Under the pieces are notes generated by a model, which searched no databases, had not been told where the DNA came from, and was given only the letters and a program-made list of their open reading frames with translations. The position numbers were made by a program, and so were the translations under genes. Shown here one piece after another: positions 1 through 13,023 of a DNA stretch of 64,000 nt (its first letter is position 1; each line of letters starts with the position of its first letter). The DNA comes from Oxyruncus cristatus. Lineage: Eukaryota; Chordata; Aves; Passeriformes; Cotingidae. The stretch covers positions 499,068 through 563,067 of the forward strand of contig VXAY01001956.1 of assembly GCA_013399855.1 (NCBI GenBank), given 5' to 3'.

Positions 1-2556
1 TTTATTAAACTGATATTGTGCCATCAGATGACCCTTATAAAACTCGTATGGGAAATGGAAAAATAAATAATGCTTTATGAAAACATATCTTGAGAGGATA
101 AATAATTCAGCCTAGATAATGCATCTTGAGCTGATGAATGTAGAGATTTATGTGGAAAATATTCCAATATTTATTTTAAGGACTGAGACAGTAATTCGAG
201 AAAAATGGAATTGTATTTCTACTTTCCACATTTTTCTTTCAGGTCTTAATCTACATTGCTGCATATAGAAGAAGGCTGTACATCTCAAAACAAGTAATAT
301 TTGTTAGAGGAAATTAGCAGTGTTTGCAATTACTTTAATTGTTCTTAAAGGTGCAGGCATGTGAGGTGCAGAATGCTCTCAAATTACAATGTGTTCATCA
401 GGTATTGATTGTTTTCAGCACCTCTCAGGACCACCAGAACTGTACTAAACCCTAGCAATGTAGTTCTATATGCATCGAAGGGAAGAGATCTTGTGAATGA
501 AACATACTCAGTGACATGTCAGAGAGTTTGAGGGTATTGCACATTGCAACATTCATTCCTCATTTTTATTGATGTTAGCAAGGACTTCAAAAGTATTTGA
601 TAAACTCAGTAGTTAAGTGCCATATCATTTGGAGACAGTGATGCATCCTATAGTTGTTGCTGCTAACTTACGGTTGGTAAAGCAGAGATAATGCCAGTTT
701 GAAGGTTACTTTGCCATCACACCTTGTAGGTATCGTAGTGGTAGCTGATAATGTCTTTAAAACCAGTAATGTGACTGAGATAGTCACTACTGGCAGAATG
801 AGGTGGGAAGAGAGGTCGGTGTCTGGACAGAAGACGTGCCCCTTGCAGTAACACTTAGTGCAGAGGCACTGAGTTCCAACAGGTCATTTGGAAAAGAGGA
901 GTTTATTTATTGTTTCTTGTCTTTATCTAGTTAAGTAAAGTCATGATCTCCAGGCAGGGAGAAGCTTGCTTACTTTAGATATTCTAGCCTCAGCAGATGT
1001 TCTGTCTTCTGAATCTCTGAAGATAATGTTCAACTAGTTTAGTTTTACTTCAGGAGGTACAGTGGTACGGTTTCTCCAGCTAGAAAAAAGCTGCAAACTC
1101 TCCATTGCTCTCTTGCTAAATGCCAATACAACAGCATGTGAAAAACATGTTGGGGAAGACTTTTAAGCTGTATATTCCTGTGCCCTGAACTGCCTGCAGT
1201 GGGAAATGTAACAGAAATTTTCCAAGAAAAGAGGACATTGAGAAACTTAATCTACTTTCCACTGAGGCAATCTGCCAGGAAAGACCTACTGTAGGCAAAA
1301 TTTGGGCAAAAAGCCTCTTCTCAGAAAACAATTTTGGTTGGGGAGGAAACATAAAGACAACTGGTCAAGTCCTTAATTCCTTATTACGTTTTGCTTAACC
1401 TTGGCATTAAGTGAAGTAATACAAACCAGGCTTTCAAAATCTGGTCCAGTGTTTCAAAAAACACATTGCCTGAATTTAAATGTATTTTTAGGAATCAAAA
1501 CAAAAATGCAATTGAAAAGCTGGGAGGGGTGATCTCACACCTTCACCACTCCAGTAATTCATCTGGAGCCTGTTTCATGCTAGTTAAATTTGGGACCAAC
1601 TAGCCAGAGCCATATGGCCAGATTAGCAGTGGTAGCAGGCTGCTGGAGTGAAAGAACACTGGAAAGAGAACTCAGATCTACATGAAGATAATGGGATACA
1701 TGTGAACAATTTGGGGGTCAAACTTTTAATTAAAAATCTGCCAGTTTTACTTTTCCTGTATGCCCTTTTGTTGTTTACCTTGGTGACTTTCCTTACTTTT
1801 TTAGGTGTCTGTAGTTTGTTAATCTGTTTTATTCTGAAATCTTTGAGAAATATCTTCCACCTCTTTTTCTCTAGCAGCCTTTTTAGCAATACTTTTTAGC
1901 AACCTTACCTCTTTTTAAAGTATACATTTTTTCATATTCCTCATCTGTAGATTTTCCTGTTTTCTCCATATAGATTTTTTGCCCCCACCTTTTCCCATCT
2001 TTGCTACAACATTCTCCCTTTTCTCTGTTTCTTGCTCCGTTCCTAACAACTTCTTCTTACATCTGCCCTCTGCCATTCCAGAACACGATCTCCATCTCTC
2101 CTCTCAAGTAACAGACTGACTTTGGTGGGAAAGTGGTGATCTCTTTTTTCTCTTCTTTTTGCTAGTAAGACATTGTTCTTGTCTCCTGTTGGGCAAAAGA
2201 AGGACCAGGCAAACCTCTTTTCTATTCTGCTCCATGGCGGGCCTTTTACCCTATGTGGTCTGGGTGTGGTGAGCTCAGATAGCCTGCTGATGCTTTCATT
2301 GCATGGGCCACAGGGAGGGGATGTACCTTTCATTCCCTCCCCTACACAGTGCCCTACCACAGCGTCAAGATTACAAGAATCACTGAAGCAGAGGGATGAG
2401 GCCTTAGGGCGGGAGGGGGGAATAAATAATGGATTGTTCTCAACCCTCCCTACTGCATTAGGCTGCCAGATGATTGCTTATTCCTTGCTCCCACCCACAC
2501 GCTTCATGCCACCACCAGCATTTTCGATCCTTTGTGGCTGAGGTTGTGGGCTAGTC

Positions 2557-2572
2557 AGCTGATGAGTCAGCT
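2557..2572. promoter_or_regulatory. AP-1 / small-Maf-like palindromic site
   Basis: The 16 bases AGCTGATGAGTCAGCT have self-complementary arms around a TGAG core and contain a perfect AP-1 heptamer TGAGTCA at 2563-2569. ATGAGTCAGC also fits ten of eleven positions of the CNC-Maf consensus RTGASTCAGCA. It lies just upstream of a patch with higher GC (about 2.9-3.3 kb). Such sites occur by chance, so occupancy is unproven. Confidence 0.3.
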
Positions 2573-5500
2573 CTGCTAACCAGTGCTTTTCCAGCTCCCC
2601 ATGGCTGGGATAGCTTTGGCACAAGAGTTTCAGCCAGCACTATCTGCGCGGAAGATGGGGGCCGCTTGGGCATGTTAGTTGACTTATTTAGAATTTTACC
2701 ATTCTGCAAATAAACAGCAGGTTTCCAGGGGTGTGCAATTCATCTAGCCTTGTTCTCTTTGCGTAGTCTCCGATGCAGGAAGTTTCAAAGCTACACCCTG
2801 TATATCGTCTGTTAGTACGGGAGTGCGGAGTTTATGGGAAATTCAAACTTTGAATAGGTCAGGAAATTCAAAGATTTGTTCTCACAGCAATTAACTACAT
2901 GTTGGTCTCAGATGGTACTTGAGCTCATTGGGTTAATGTACAAAACAAATCTTGCGCCACAGCCGAGTTCCCCCGCCGCGGCTGAACTTGGCGCTGAGTG
3001 GGAGAAGAGAGGATCAGAGCTTCAAAATACCTTTGTGCCTTCTCAATGCTGGGCAGGCCTGGGCCTCTTTAGTGCTTCCCAGGGGTCAGAACACCCTCCG
3101 GGACTGGCGCATGCAGCATCTCACAGCTCATGTCAACTGGGGAACATCTGGCCAATGGAAAATACATCAGGCAGAAGCATGTTCCAGCTGCCCCGTTCCC
3201 AGCCTGCCCCATTCTGCCTTGACTCCATCAACTCCTGGATGTGTTGCTGTGGCTGTGGTGCAGCGGTTAAGCACTCCAGCTCCTTTTCTTGTTCTCCACC
3301 TCAGGCAAAGGCTATGCTGTGCTAGGACAGATTTTATGGACCACCACATGTGGAAGGCTCAGTCACAACTACTTGCTTTAAACTAATTTCTGCAGCTGCA
3401 TTATTTGCTGTCCTCTTCAGTTTGCCCAGTATAGGATAGTTCCAGGCATCTTTCAGCAGTCCTGGCCAAGCTAGACCTTAGTTTTCATTGCAGTAGCAAA
3501 ACACTTTTTTTCATCCTCTTTCTAACAAAAACTGTCTGGAAAGCACTGGGCCATTATAGAAAGGTAGCTGAGCATCAAGTATGCACAGTATGTTAGGGCA
3601 GCAGGAAGAGCATGAGGGTAGAAGCAATTTTGTGAGTATGCTTGCCGTAATTTTTGCAACTAAGTTACTCAGAAGTCCTTGCATTTTGATTGTAATGACT
3701 GTAATTTGTCAGAGTACTTAAACTTATTTCTAATGAAAGAATACCTCTTAGTAGCTATTTAAAGTCAATTTATTTATTAAATAATGATTTATAGTACACT
3801 AATATGAAATTGTTTGATTTCGGATTATTAGTTGAATTATAAGTGAACTGAATTGCATTTCTCTGGATAATTTTCAAATTAAATAAACTTCACAGAAGAG
3901 CAAAAAAAAATACTGTACAGGCAGACTTGCAGCTAATTCAAATTACTGTATGCATATTCTCTTATATATATATGTATATGGGTGATGTACGTATCCTTGA
4001 CTGTCAGGAGCAAGATATTAGAGCTGAGGAGAGAATGAGGAAAGTTTGCAGTAATTATTTAGAAATTGGCATATGAGAAGTCATTGTTTATCTCGATTTC
4101 ACTATACTAAATTACTGACCAATTCTTTTTCCAGAATTGCAGGTCCAGTGGGACTTAGGCACATGTCTGTCTTCTTACATCTCCTTAAAAAATAGAGCAA
4201 TTGACCACACTGTCTTTGAGCAGAAGAGGTCATATTCTTGAAAAAATATTACAAATATTTTATTTTCATATAATAAGGGATACAAAAAGGACTCTCAGTA
4301 AGGCAAGACTTTTTAGATACCAGCTCTGTAGCCAAACTGCTCTGCAGAAAAGATCTGAGAAGCAAGTATTCCAGCAGCCGCTTACCCTGAAATGCCCACA
4401 TGTAAACTCCTTCTGGCTGTAACCAATGATTTCTTTGCCAACTGTCTCCAGAAGAACAGTATAATTTGTTTGTAAAAGTAAGGTATCAAGAGAGCATTCT
4501 CATGTATCTCTTTCCATAAGTAGAAAGGAAAAATAGCCATGTTAATTAAATATTTGCATTAATATCCAATGCTCTTTCACTGTAGACAAACCTCTTGCTA
4601 TTTAGCCAAAGTTCATAAATACGGACAAAGTCACATCTCTCTTTAGGCAGGAGTTGATCCTGTAAATTTTTCATTTCCGTGGCAAGTTATTGTAGTGGTA
4701 AGTGAATGGGCACAAATCAGTAACATAAGACTCAAGGCAACATCTTCAGAAGTCTCAGAAATCTTTGAAACTGTGGCCTATCTTAAAAAATGCCTGTGGC
4801 TTTGTCTGCACTGGTACTGTTACCCTCAAGGTCACTCCAGGCGCTGTTGACACCGTCTCTTTATAGGCCGGTGTCTCTGTCTCATCACCCCCACCAGCAC
4901 TTTGTCCGAGCCGAGAAGCTGTGGTGATGCTCAGTGTCTCAGGTTAAGCCTGCCCCGCTGCCCAGCCTTCCCATCTATGACGTGAGCGCGCCGATCTCTG
5001 ATAGTGAGGTCCACCAGCTGTAAAGTCACAATCCTCTGTCCAGCTTCCTACTTAATTCCTCTCCATAGAGACAGGTGAGACCTGGAGCACAGATAAGGCC
5101 AATATTAGGGTGTCATTAGTTTCATATAAAAGTTAGAATGGGAGGTTATCTTTCATGTAAACAGAAAAGCGCCCTGGAGATGGGAGAGGACCTCTCACAT
5201 CAAGGACATACACATCGAGGTCAAGCCTAAAGTGTAAAAGCCCTCATTTTGGATGAAGCCAAGGGTATTTCACAACCCTTGTGGGTGCATCTCCAGGATC
5301 CCCGAAGCAGTCTGTAGCATGTATGGGCACACCTGAACAAGCTTTCACCTGTTTAGTGTGTCTAATAATAGCAATGAACTTGCAGGACAGTGTGCAAATG
5401 AGTTATCTCATCCCACACTATGAGTCCTCAATAAGCTTAGTGCTGTGCCCTCATTCCTATTGTTACTTACTTAAGCTGGATTAGAAAGATGGTTTGGGCA

Positions 5501-6455
5501 AGCCTGTTTGTGCTGCCTTAAAATGAAATGTGTCTGTGTACTAATCCTCACAAAATATCAATGAGCAATACAGCCACCACAATTTTTTAAATTGTAGGCT
5601 CCAAAGTAATTTAACAGCTTTTGAAAACTTTCTTTCAGGTAATTAGTGCAAATAATTAATGATGGAACAACAACAGTCGCTTTCATAGAGATAACTGCTT
5701 GTGAAAACAGGCCAACCCCCCCCTTCATTGGGTAGAGTTGACTTATCATAAGAGGAAAAACATTTTAAACTTTTTTCTTTAAATTTCCAACTGCCCCTCA
5801 TCATCCAAAGGTCGTTTTATCTACCACCTGCAAGACACATCCATACAAGATTACTGTGTTGGTCATTTGAGGGATGCTCAGCTAAAATAAAGTAGGATTT
5901 TCTGACCTAGGAACAAGCTCTAAATAGTACTTGTACTTTCATAGTATTCCTTCAGAATCAGATCGTAAGCCCGTTTCCTGGTCTAGCGTTTCTGTGTCGT
6001 TGTGTTTCTAACACTGCAGCAGGGCAATGTTTAATTCAGGGCAATTGTATCTGTTGTTTATTGAATCTAATGTTTGTTTGACTGTTTACCATGGCTTTTA
6101 AATATCTTAATTAGCATAATTCACAGTAGCACATGGTTGGTAGACTTGGACCTTTAAGATAATAAAAAGGAACAGGCTAACTAAATATTTGTAAAAGGTG
6201 CCAGTATCGTTTAGGTATTTGACTTCAGCTTTTATATAATTCTATTCAGGAAACATTATTTCACCCAAATAAAACTCCAAACTATGCATTTATTCTCTAC
6301 TCAAACTGAAATAAAATAGTCTCATGACATATTTGAGGGAATCCCGTGCAATAATATGCGTGTGCCCTATATCTGTGTGGGTCAAAAGGATGAGTTGCCT
6401 CTTTAAAAGTTTCCATGAACCTGTGTTGTTATAGTAAGCTCTGGTAGGCGAGGGG

Positions 6456-6465
6456 TTGCGTGACT
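6456..6465 (+). promoter_or_regulatory. XRE-like element (9 of 10)
   Basis: TTGCGTGACT matches the AHR-ARNT binding consensus (T/G)NGCGTG(A/C)(G/C)A at all but the last base. The invariant GCGTG core is intact. It is isolated in AT-rich, CpG-poor sequence upstream of the AHRR exons. Confidence 0.3.
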
Positions 6466-9400
6466 GCAGCAGACTCATTTGTGACCTCAGAAAAGTGGTT
6501 ATGAAAGTGATCTCTTGATCAGAGGAATAGAGCTCTGCTGCCTGCCAGACCAGCAAGGCAGAAATGAGCCTCCTCCCTGCAAATCTGCCCCGGCAGGAGA
6601 AAAAACGTTCTTCTTTTGGATGCAGCATAATGATTCCTCTGACAAAAACTCGGGCTTAAAGCAAAGTGGGCTCTAGAGTATAATATTGTCTCCAGTTAAC
6701 TTTCACATATTTTAAGAACATGTGCAAAAGCATCTTCACTTTTTGCAATTTGCAGTTTTCATTTTCTGCCTTAAACCTACTCATATTTTCCTTAGCGTAG
6801 TGTAATAAGTCTTGTTTCAGTGGTTACTGGACTGACTCTAACAGTAAGCCACAGTGTATATCCAATGAAGATCATATTATAACCGATGAAAAAGCAAGAT
6901 AAACTCCTGTTTATGTCACATAATGAGTGTAAAATAGATCTGACATGTCAGCCAAAAATCACTGTTTTTTATCCAGAGGAACTTGACAGAATAAGAAGCA
7001 CTAGAAGTAATTCATGTATCATAATTCCTTTTATACACACCACCTTCTTTTTATACACACACAACACCTAGCATTGATCGCTCAGTGAAAGCTGCAATTG
7101 GCTATAATTGCTGAGAAAGTTGAAGCTACAATCTCTCCATGAGTGAGAAACAAGATTCTTGTCCTTATCCCATAAGGAATACTAGTTATTTCTTGGGTAA
7201 CTTGCTATGAGTCAATTTAGCAGGCACTTTTGTTGGAGTCAGACTTGCCTGTTCAAGTCAATAACACATATGCAGAAGAGTTGAAACTGGAGAAAAGGTT
7301 ATATTTTATTAGCTAGGACTTTGTTTCTGAAATACAAAATACTGGTTGTTCCTTATTGTCACATGGGACAAGTCTGATAAGAACTCTGTGCCTGCCTTTT
7401 AATTTTATCACTCTGTCTAAGTAACCTCTGGTTTTAAAAATGAAAAGCAAATCAAGGCAGGGACACAATTTACAGTCTTAGAGCATTCAAGTGTTACCTT
7501 TTCTGCCTTTTTTAAAGACAGTATTTTTTATTATACTTAGAAACTTTGAAGGTTCTAATTCTGTTTCTCAATGTAGGGACTGTGGCACTTTTAAAAAACT
7601 TAATTTCTCTAGTGCTAAGGGGGAGAGAACATGTAAACACACTACTGGCCCGCTTAGGGTCATTAACATCTGCTTGGGATCTTTTTCTGAGCGTGGAACC
7701 TGGCTGTCAAAAAAGGCAAAGCAAAACCTTTGTGAGGAAGTGAAAAATAAAGGTTCTGGTGGTAATTGAATACATCGTGTGCATGCATTTTCTACTTCTG
7801 CAGAAGGTTCCAGTTCTGCAAAGCAATTTATTTTTGGACAAACCATAATGTCTTCTCTGCAGGCCCTCTGTCTTACAAGGGATTCCAGTTGGGAACAAGG
7901 TCCATCTGTTTGGATTGCTTTGCAGGACAAGTCTTTAAATCCATACATTAAAATTGTAGGGTGTATAAAAACACATTTAACAGATACAGGGATCATAACA
8001 TCAGTTTAGTGTTCTGGCAGTTCAATTTTTGACTTCTGTTGTTGGATACTTCTACATTTTGAGCTTTTAGGACAGGTTGTCATGCTTCTGGTTTTCTTCA
8101 GCATTCCAAAAGGCTCTTGAATATAGTTCAGGGTTTTAAAATAACCCTGAAAATTGATTCTGAAATAATTTTTTAAAACTTTTAGATTATGTTCCTGACG
8201 TTTCATTTGTCCGTATCTTGTCTCATCACATTTTATTACTTCTTGGAGTAGAAAAGCCAAAGCTCAAGAACCTTCTTCTCAGGCATATTTTTCTAACAGC
8301 TTGTTGGGTTCACATAATCTCTCAAGGCTTCATACAGTCAATCTCACCATGGCAGCCTCCGCAGACAGCAGAAAAGACCAAAGCAAAGCAGCTCTGCCTT
8401 AGAGCTCCGTGTTGTGTGGGGTGCGTGTCTTTATCAGTGGTTCTGCAGCAGTGATATCCAGCTGACTTAAAGGTGGAGATTCTTGTATTTCCTCTGTCAA
8501 GTGCGTTTGCTTATCTAGAGTACACTGGTAAGCAAATGTGTCTTTGCCTTTAATATTGGATACAGTATGGCTGCTATATAAAGCGGATACCAAGGAATTG
8601 CTCTTACGGTATTTCTAACTTGAAAACTGTTGGATCCAGATTTGGTTTTCTGGGTAACATATGCACATCCTGCGCACTAAGGTCTCAGTGTGAATATTTT
8701 AGATGCAGTGTTTATTTCATCTTAAAGGTTTCCTTTATCCTCTCCAGATCATGTGCACTGGCTATTTTTAAACAGTCTCTTGGATGATATACTGGCCTAC
8801 TGACACATGCTCTTTCAACTCTCTTTTAAGAGATACTGACTTAAATTTCTTTTGGAGCTGGCAGGTGTGAATTTAGCTTGTTCCTTTCTATGCAGAATGC
8901 TGCAAACAAAATTATAAAGGGACAAGAGTGTTATAAAAGCACTAGAAATTGAGGAGTGGAACCTCAGGAGATAGTCTGTTGGAAACACAGGCCTGGAAAA
9001 GCGGTTATCAAATCCAAAAAGGCTAACAAAAATTGTGTAAATCTCACATAAGTTAGTCATTGTCAGGTTAATCAAGAGGGGGAAAATGCTTTCTCATGCA
9101 CTTTCTAGTTACATTTGTTTTCACGCTTGGTTTTTTATTTGATTTCATCCTTCAGGGATTGATTCCTAAATGTTTTATACTGCAGATCTAAGTTGAAGAG
9201 GGTAAAATGGTGCACATCTTCTGTAGCCAATAGAGACTAAAAACGTTCTTATATTCTCGAGGTAAATCTGTTATCAGGACTTCACTGCATTTCTTCGGTA
9301 AGATGGAATTCTTACAATCACCTTTTAAAAAGCTGGAAAGATTCCAGTAGACTGCAGTAGCTTACTTCTGAACTGAGCTTTTCTCTTAGCTGTCTTTTCA

Positions 9401-9711
9401 GTAAAAATGGATTTTGGTCTAATTACTCATGTTTCTGAAAAATATTTCAGACTCAAATTTATTTCAATAGGCTGTTTATCATTAAAGAAACTTTTTTTGT
9501 TGTTTGGATGCAATGATTAGTCACAAGCTGGTCTTTCATCATATGTTTAAATTTAGTCACATACAGGCTTTCTCATAAGGTTCTGATTTTTCCTATTGTC
9601 ACTTGTGTGATATACTTCGTTTCACGTCACAGATGCTGCTCTTGTTCATCTGTTGTTTATTTTCTGTCTGCAACAAATTTTGTGGACAAGGTCATGGCAC
9701 TGCAGTGAGAA

Positions 9712-9985
9712 TATAACAACATAAGAAGTGCACTACTGTGTCACACCAGTGGTCCATCTAGTCTGGTATTCTCATCTCCAAAATTCATGTCTTTTATCTA
9801 CTTTAAAACATTCTTGTCCTGGTGTTACCAGGCACTTCACAGGCCTCATATTGTGGGGTTAAGTGAACAGCAGTTTTGCATTCAGTTCATCCATTGCCCT
9901 TACAATTTTGTAAACCTCTTTGTTACATCTCCTCTCATCCTTCTCTGTAAAGTAAAGCCATTTTAGCCTCTCCCCAAAGGGTGAC
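9712..9985 (-). mobile_element. Old CR1/L3-like LINE fragment, inverted
   Basis: The stretch contains GGTCCATCTAGTCTGGTATTC and, further on, TTTTGTAAACCTCTTTGTTACATCTCC followed by a CTCTCCTCATA-like segment in degenerate form. These are the signatures of old CR1-related elements of birds and reptiles read on the reverse strand, where they end in homologues of 'ggtccatctagcccagtatcc' and 'cctctatcatatccccc'. The copy is heavily diverged and its edges are approximate. Identification is from memory of repeat consensus, not from a search. Confidence 0.55.
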
Positions 9986-11654
9986 TGCCTCTACTGTGGA
10001 CACCAATGCCCACAGCAACCATTGTATTATTTTCCTTGGGAGAATCAATCCTGAAAAAATGGCCTTCTGACGATGGAATAGTATGAGCCACATCAAAAGA
10101 GGACTGCACTCTTGGATACGGAGAAAAGGAATGCTGCGAATTCAGAGGATATAGAGAATCCAATTTTTTAAATATACCTGGACAAGGAAAAAGATAAATA
10201 GCTATTCTGCCAAGAAGCCATTATGAAGGATGTTTAGGCCATCTGCTCCACAGATCCTAGAATCAATGTGTCCCAATGTGCTGTTCCTATCAATAAGTGT
10301 ATATATATCATGATCGGGGGGGTGTGCTGAGATCCCACTCAAGAAATGAGGATGTAACAGGTCACAACACACTGCAATACATTTAAGGCTAATGTGGATT
10401 AGTTTGATGAAGTCATGAATGAAAACATAAAGCTACATTGATTGTACATTCTGAGGTCCTTAACTCTGGAACTAACCAATGTTAAGCAAACTTTCTAAGT
10501 AGAGAATAGTTTTCTTAAATTTATTCTTTTTTCTACTCTAAACTTATGCTATATATCTTGATTCTTTTTAATGGACATGTAATTTACAAACTTAAGGGGC
10601 AAGGAATTTGTTGGAATCATCTTAATTTTTGTGAAGGATGTGGATATTGATTTTAAAGTGGACTAAGTAGTTTGCAGATTTCCTACCTGAGGTTGTTGAT
10701 AACTCAGGATTGCAATCTATTCTGTAGTTTGACAGAATAACCCATTATCATTTACCTTTTATGTGTTTATTCAAAAGGGTGTGCAAGCAAAATACACACT
10801 CATTCAAGTTAATGTATTACAGCTTAATTAAAGAATGGAATAGTACACAGATAAAATTAAGGCCCCAGGACTGAACCTATAAATCAATGTTTCCATCATC
10901 AGTCATCATATTTAATGTAGTAGATAATCAAATGGAATTGTGCAGTTAAAGGGAAAGATTACTTGGAATAAGTCTTATATCTTGGGATAATTTGGGGGGA
11001 CTGCATGTCTCCAGCAGTCTTATATCCAGTATTGTCTACCAGACCAACTGATAACTCAAATATTTACTCACAGTGATGCAAACAGATCTCTAAAATATAT
11101 CCCTTGCCAATGTGCAATGTAGGGTTGTCTGTTGGGTAGATCATCTGTTGAGTCATATGAAGAGAAAAAGGTTACAACAGTAAACTACAGAGAAGAAATG
11201 TGCTTTCTAGACAAGTTCTTTTGAGTCTGTTGTTTGTATAATTAGCACACAATTTTGTTTCACAGGGAGACACAGCTTTTGTTTGGATCTGTGATTCCTC
11301 AGAAATTATGGGATGAGCGAGATGTTACAGTCCCAGACTACAGAAAAATGTGACATACAATTGTGATTTCTTGTGAGCCAATTGTGTGAGACACAGATAG
11401 AATAAACCATCAAAAACCATTATAGAAGAAGAGTTAATAACTTATTTTGCATATTCTCCATATACACACACTTTTTATGACAGCTACTTCACCATTCTCA
11501 ACATTTCTTAAATTAGCCTACACGTTTTATAAACCGAGAATTGTGGAAACAGGACTTACCCTGACACTCATTCACCTAAAATATTAAGCAGCTCTTTGCC
11601 TTACCAAATGAATCCTGCTTGTAATGTAATGAAAGTGTTCCTGGAGGGAATGTG

Positions 11655-11795
11655 AAATGCCCATTACTGGAGATACTCAAAAACCCTGAGCTACCTGAAA
11701 TTAGCTGTTTTGATTACGGTGAGGTAGACCAGATGACCTTCAAAGGTCCCTTCCAAAAACCTACAACTTTGTAAGTCTTCGTGATTCTCTGTCCT
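11655..11795 (+). mobile_element. CR1 LINE 3'-end fragment
   Basis: The run GAGATACTCAAAAACCCTG, then GACCAGATGACCTTCAAAGG, TCCCTTCC and GTGATTCT follows the order of the CR1 3' untranslated end. It is in + orientation, truncated at the 5' side as is usual for CR1, and lies in AHRR intronic sequence. Confidence 0.75.
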
Positions 11796-12943
11796 GACTG
11801 AATTAACAGATCTGGGCTGCCCACAGGTAAAACACTTTCCTAAAGCTTTGCAGGGCTACTTGCACCGCAGCATAACTGAACATTAGCAGGCAATAGTTTT
11901 TAGCTTCTCAGCTTGCCTCATCTAAATTGTATTTCCCAAAGGCATACAGACCTCTTTTTCACATACAAGAAGAAAATACCCTGAACTCGGTCACCTCTGC
12001 AAGAAGTCCTCAATTTGTGTTTCTTCTTTCACCCACACCTGCATTCTGATGCTACGTTTTTACTGGACTACCCAGGACTGCCTGCCCTGGCATCACGCCA
12101 GCTCAGTGACAAAGGCTTGGTCTGTCAATCATTAAGTCCTACCCCAAACTGGTTCTCTCCCTGACAAAACCTTGCTCAACAGTTAAGTTGAGGGAAAAGA
12201 TGAGGCTGATGGGTTTTAGTGGGCAGTGTGAGGAAGACGGTGGATTTTTTCTGGAAACTGGAGAAAAGCACACTGGAGAAAAGGACTTGCCCAAGGCAAG
12301 AGGTTCACCCTTCTCCCTTTCTTGCCTGATGGAAACCCTCTTTGAGACCTCGTCCTTAATATCTTGTGTGATCACCACTAAATCTTGTAACGAGCCAGAT
12401 CTCTCAAGGCTGATGTTTGTAGAAAAACTATAGGCATGAGAGTTCTCCCCCCTCTTTTCTACCTTTTTTTAAAATTTAGTTATTTGTTTAGAAATAATTT
12501 CCATGTGTACTCTTACACACACAGGCGGCAGTGGCAGCTGGATTGCCGCTTGAGAAAGTTTATGTGATCTGCAATAATTTCTAGAATCACAAAACCCTCC
12601 AGTGGGATATAGCGAAACTGATCATACTGACGATCGCTCCAGCACCGTGTTTTACTGTTTGCAAAAGGATTTGGCTTCAGGGAAACACTCCTCACCCTTT
12701 CCACGGCGGGCTTCCTCCCCTCTCCCTGCTGCACGAGAGTTATTTTTCTGATCCTCTACTTTAAGCTCCTTTGCTTTTTTTAGGTAACTTCCAGATATCT
12801 GATACAGTATATAATGAGGAATTAGGTTCCATTACACGAAGGCTTAACCTTCTCGAAAAGCATTCAGCGCTTGCCAGGAGTCATCAATATTTAACAGCTG
12901 TTGTTATTATGAAATACTTCATAGGGTAATGTGGCTCGTCTGC

Positions 12944-12953
12944 TCGCACGCAA
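12944..12953 (-). promoter_or_regulatory. Xenobiotic response element (AHR-ARNT site), perfect consensus
   Basis: On the reverse strand the bases read TTGCGTGCGA, which fits every position of (T/G)NGCGTG(A/C)(G/C)A. AHRR is a known AHR target that also competes for these sites, so an XRE inside this gene's CpG island is expected of its negative feedback loop. Binding is inferred from sequence only. Confidence 0.6.
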
Positions 12954-13013
12954 GGGTTTGAACGGGCGCCAGGGCCCTGTCAGAGCCGCCGGGAGATTGA
13001 CAGGCGGCGAGGC

Positions 13014-13023
13014 TTGCGTGACA
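13014..13023 (+). promoter_or_regulatory. Xenobiotic response element (AHR-ARNT site), perfect consensus
   Basis: TTGCGTGACA fits every position of (T/G)NGCGTG(A/C)(G/C)A. It lies 60 bases from the oppositely oriented XRE at 12944, both inside the same CpG island. A paired arrangement is common at strongly dioxin-responsive enhancers. Confidence 0.6.

Larger units (their letters stand above)
1..12929. other. Probable AHRR intron, no coding exon recognised
   Basis: I see no exon with recognisable coding content here on either strand. I looked specifically for the AHRR bHLH exon (basic-region motif resembling SKRHRDRLN and helix-2 motif KLDKLSVLRLSVSYLR) and found nothing matching. The open frames present, including two overlapping frames of about 145 codons near 2.9-3.4 kb, have no family resemblance, no paired splice signals and no codon pattern that persuades. 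The stretch contains CR1 fragments near 9.7 and 11.7 kb, a short TA-rich run near 3.96 kb, and a slightly GC-richer patch at about 2.9-3.3 kb. Assignment to AHRR intron is an inference from the first visible AHRR exon at 18189 starting in phase 1. Confidence 0.5.

Noticed and set aside
2876..3386. Two overlapping + frames of 149 and 144 codons
   Set aside because: They overlap in different frames, resemble no family, and have no splice context. The local GC rise lowers stop frequency.
8415..8425. GTGCGTGTC as a further XRE
   Set aside because: The base after GCGTG is T, outside the consensus, and flanks do not match.
10670..10720. Bases reading SYLRLL after a TTTGCAG, resembling the end of the AHRR bHLH (SVSYLR)
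   Set aside because: The preceding codons do not give KLDKLSVLRL and the similarity ends after four residues.
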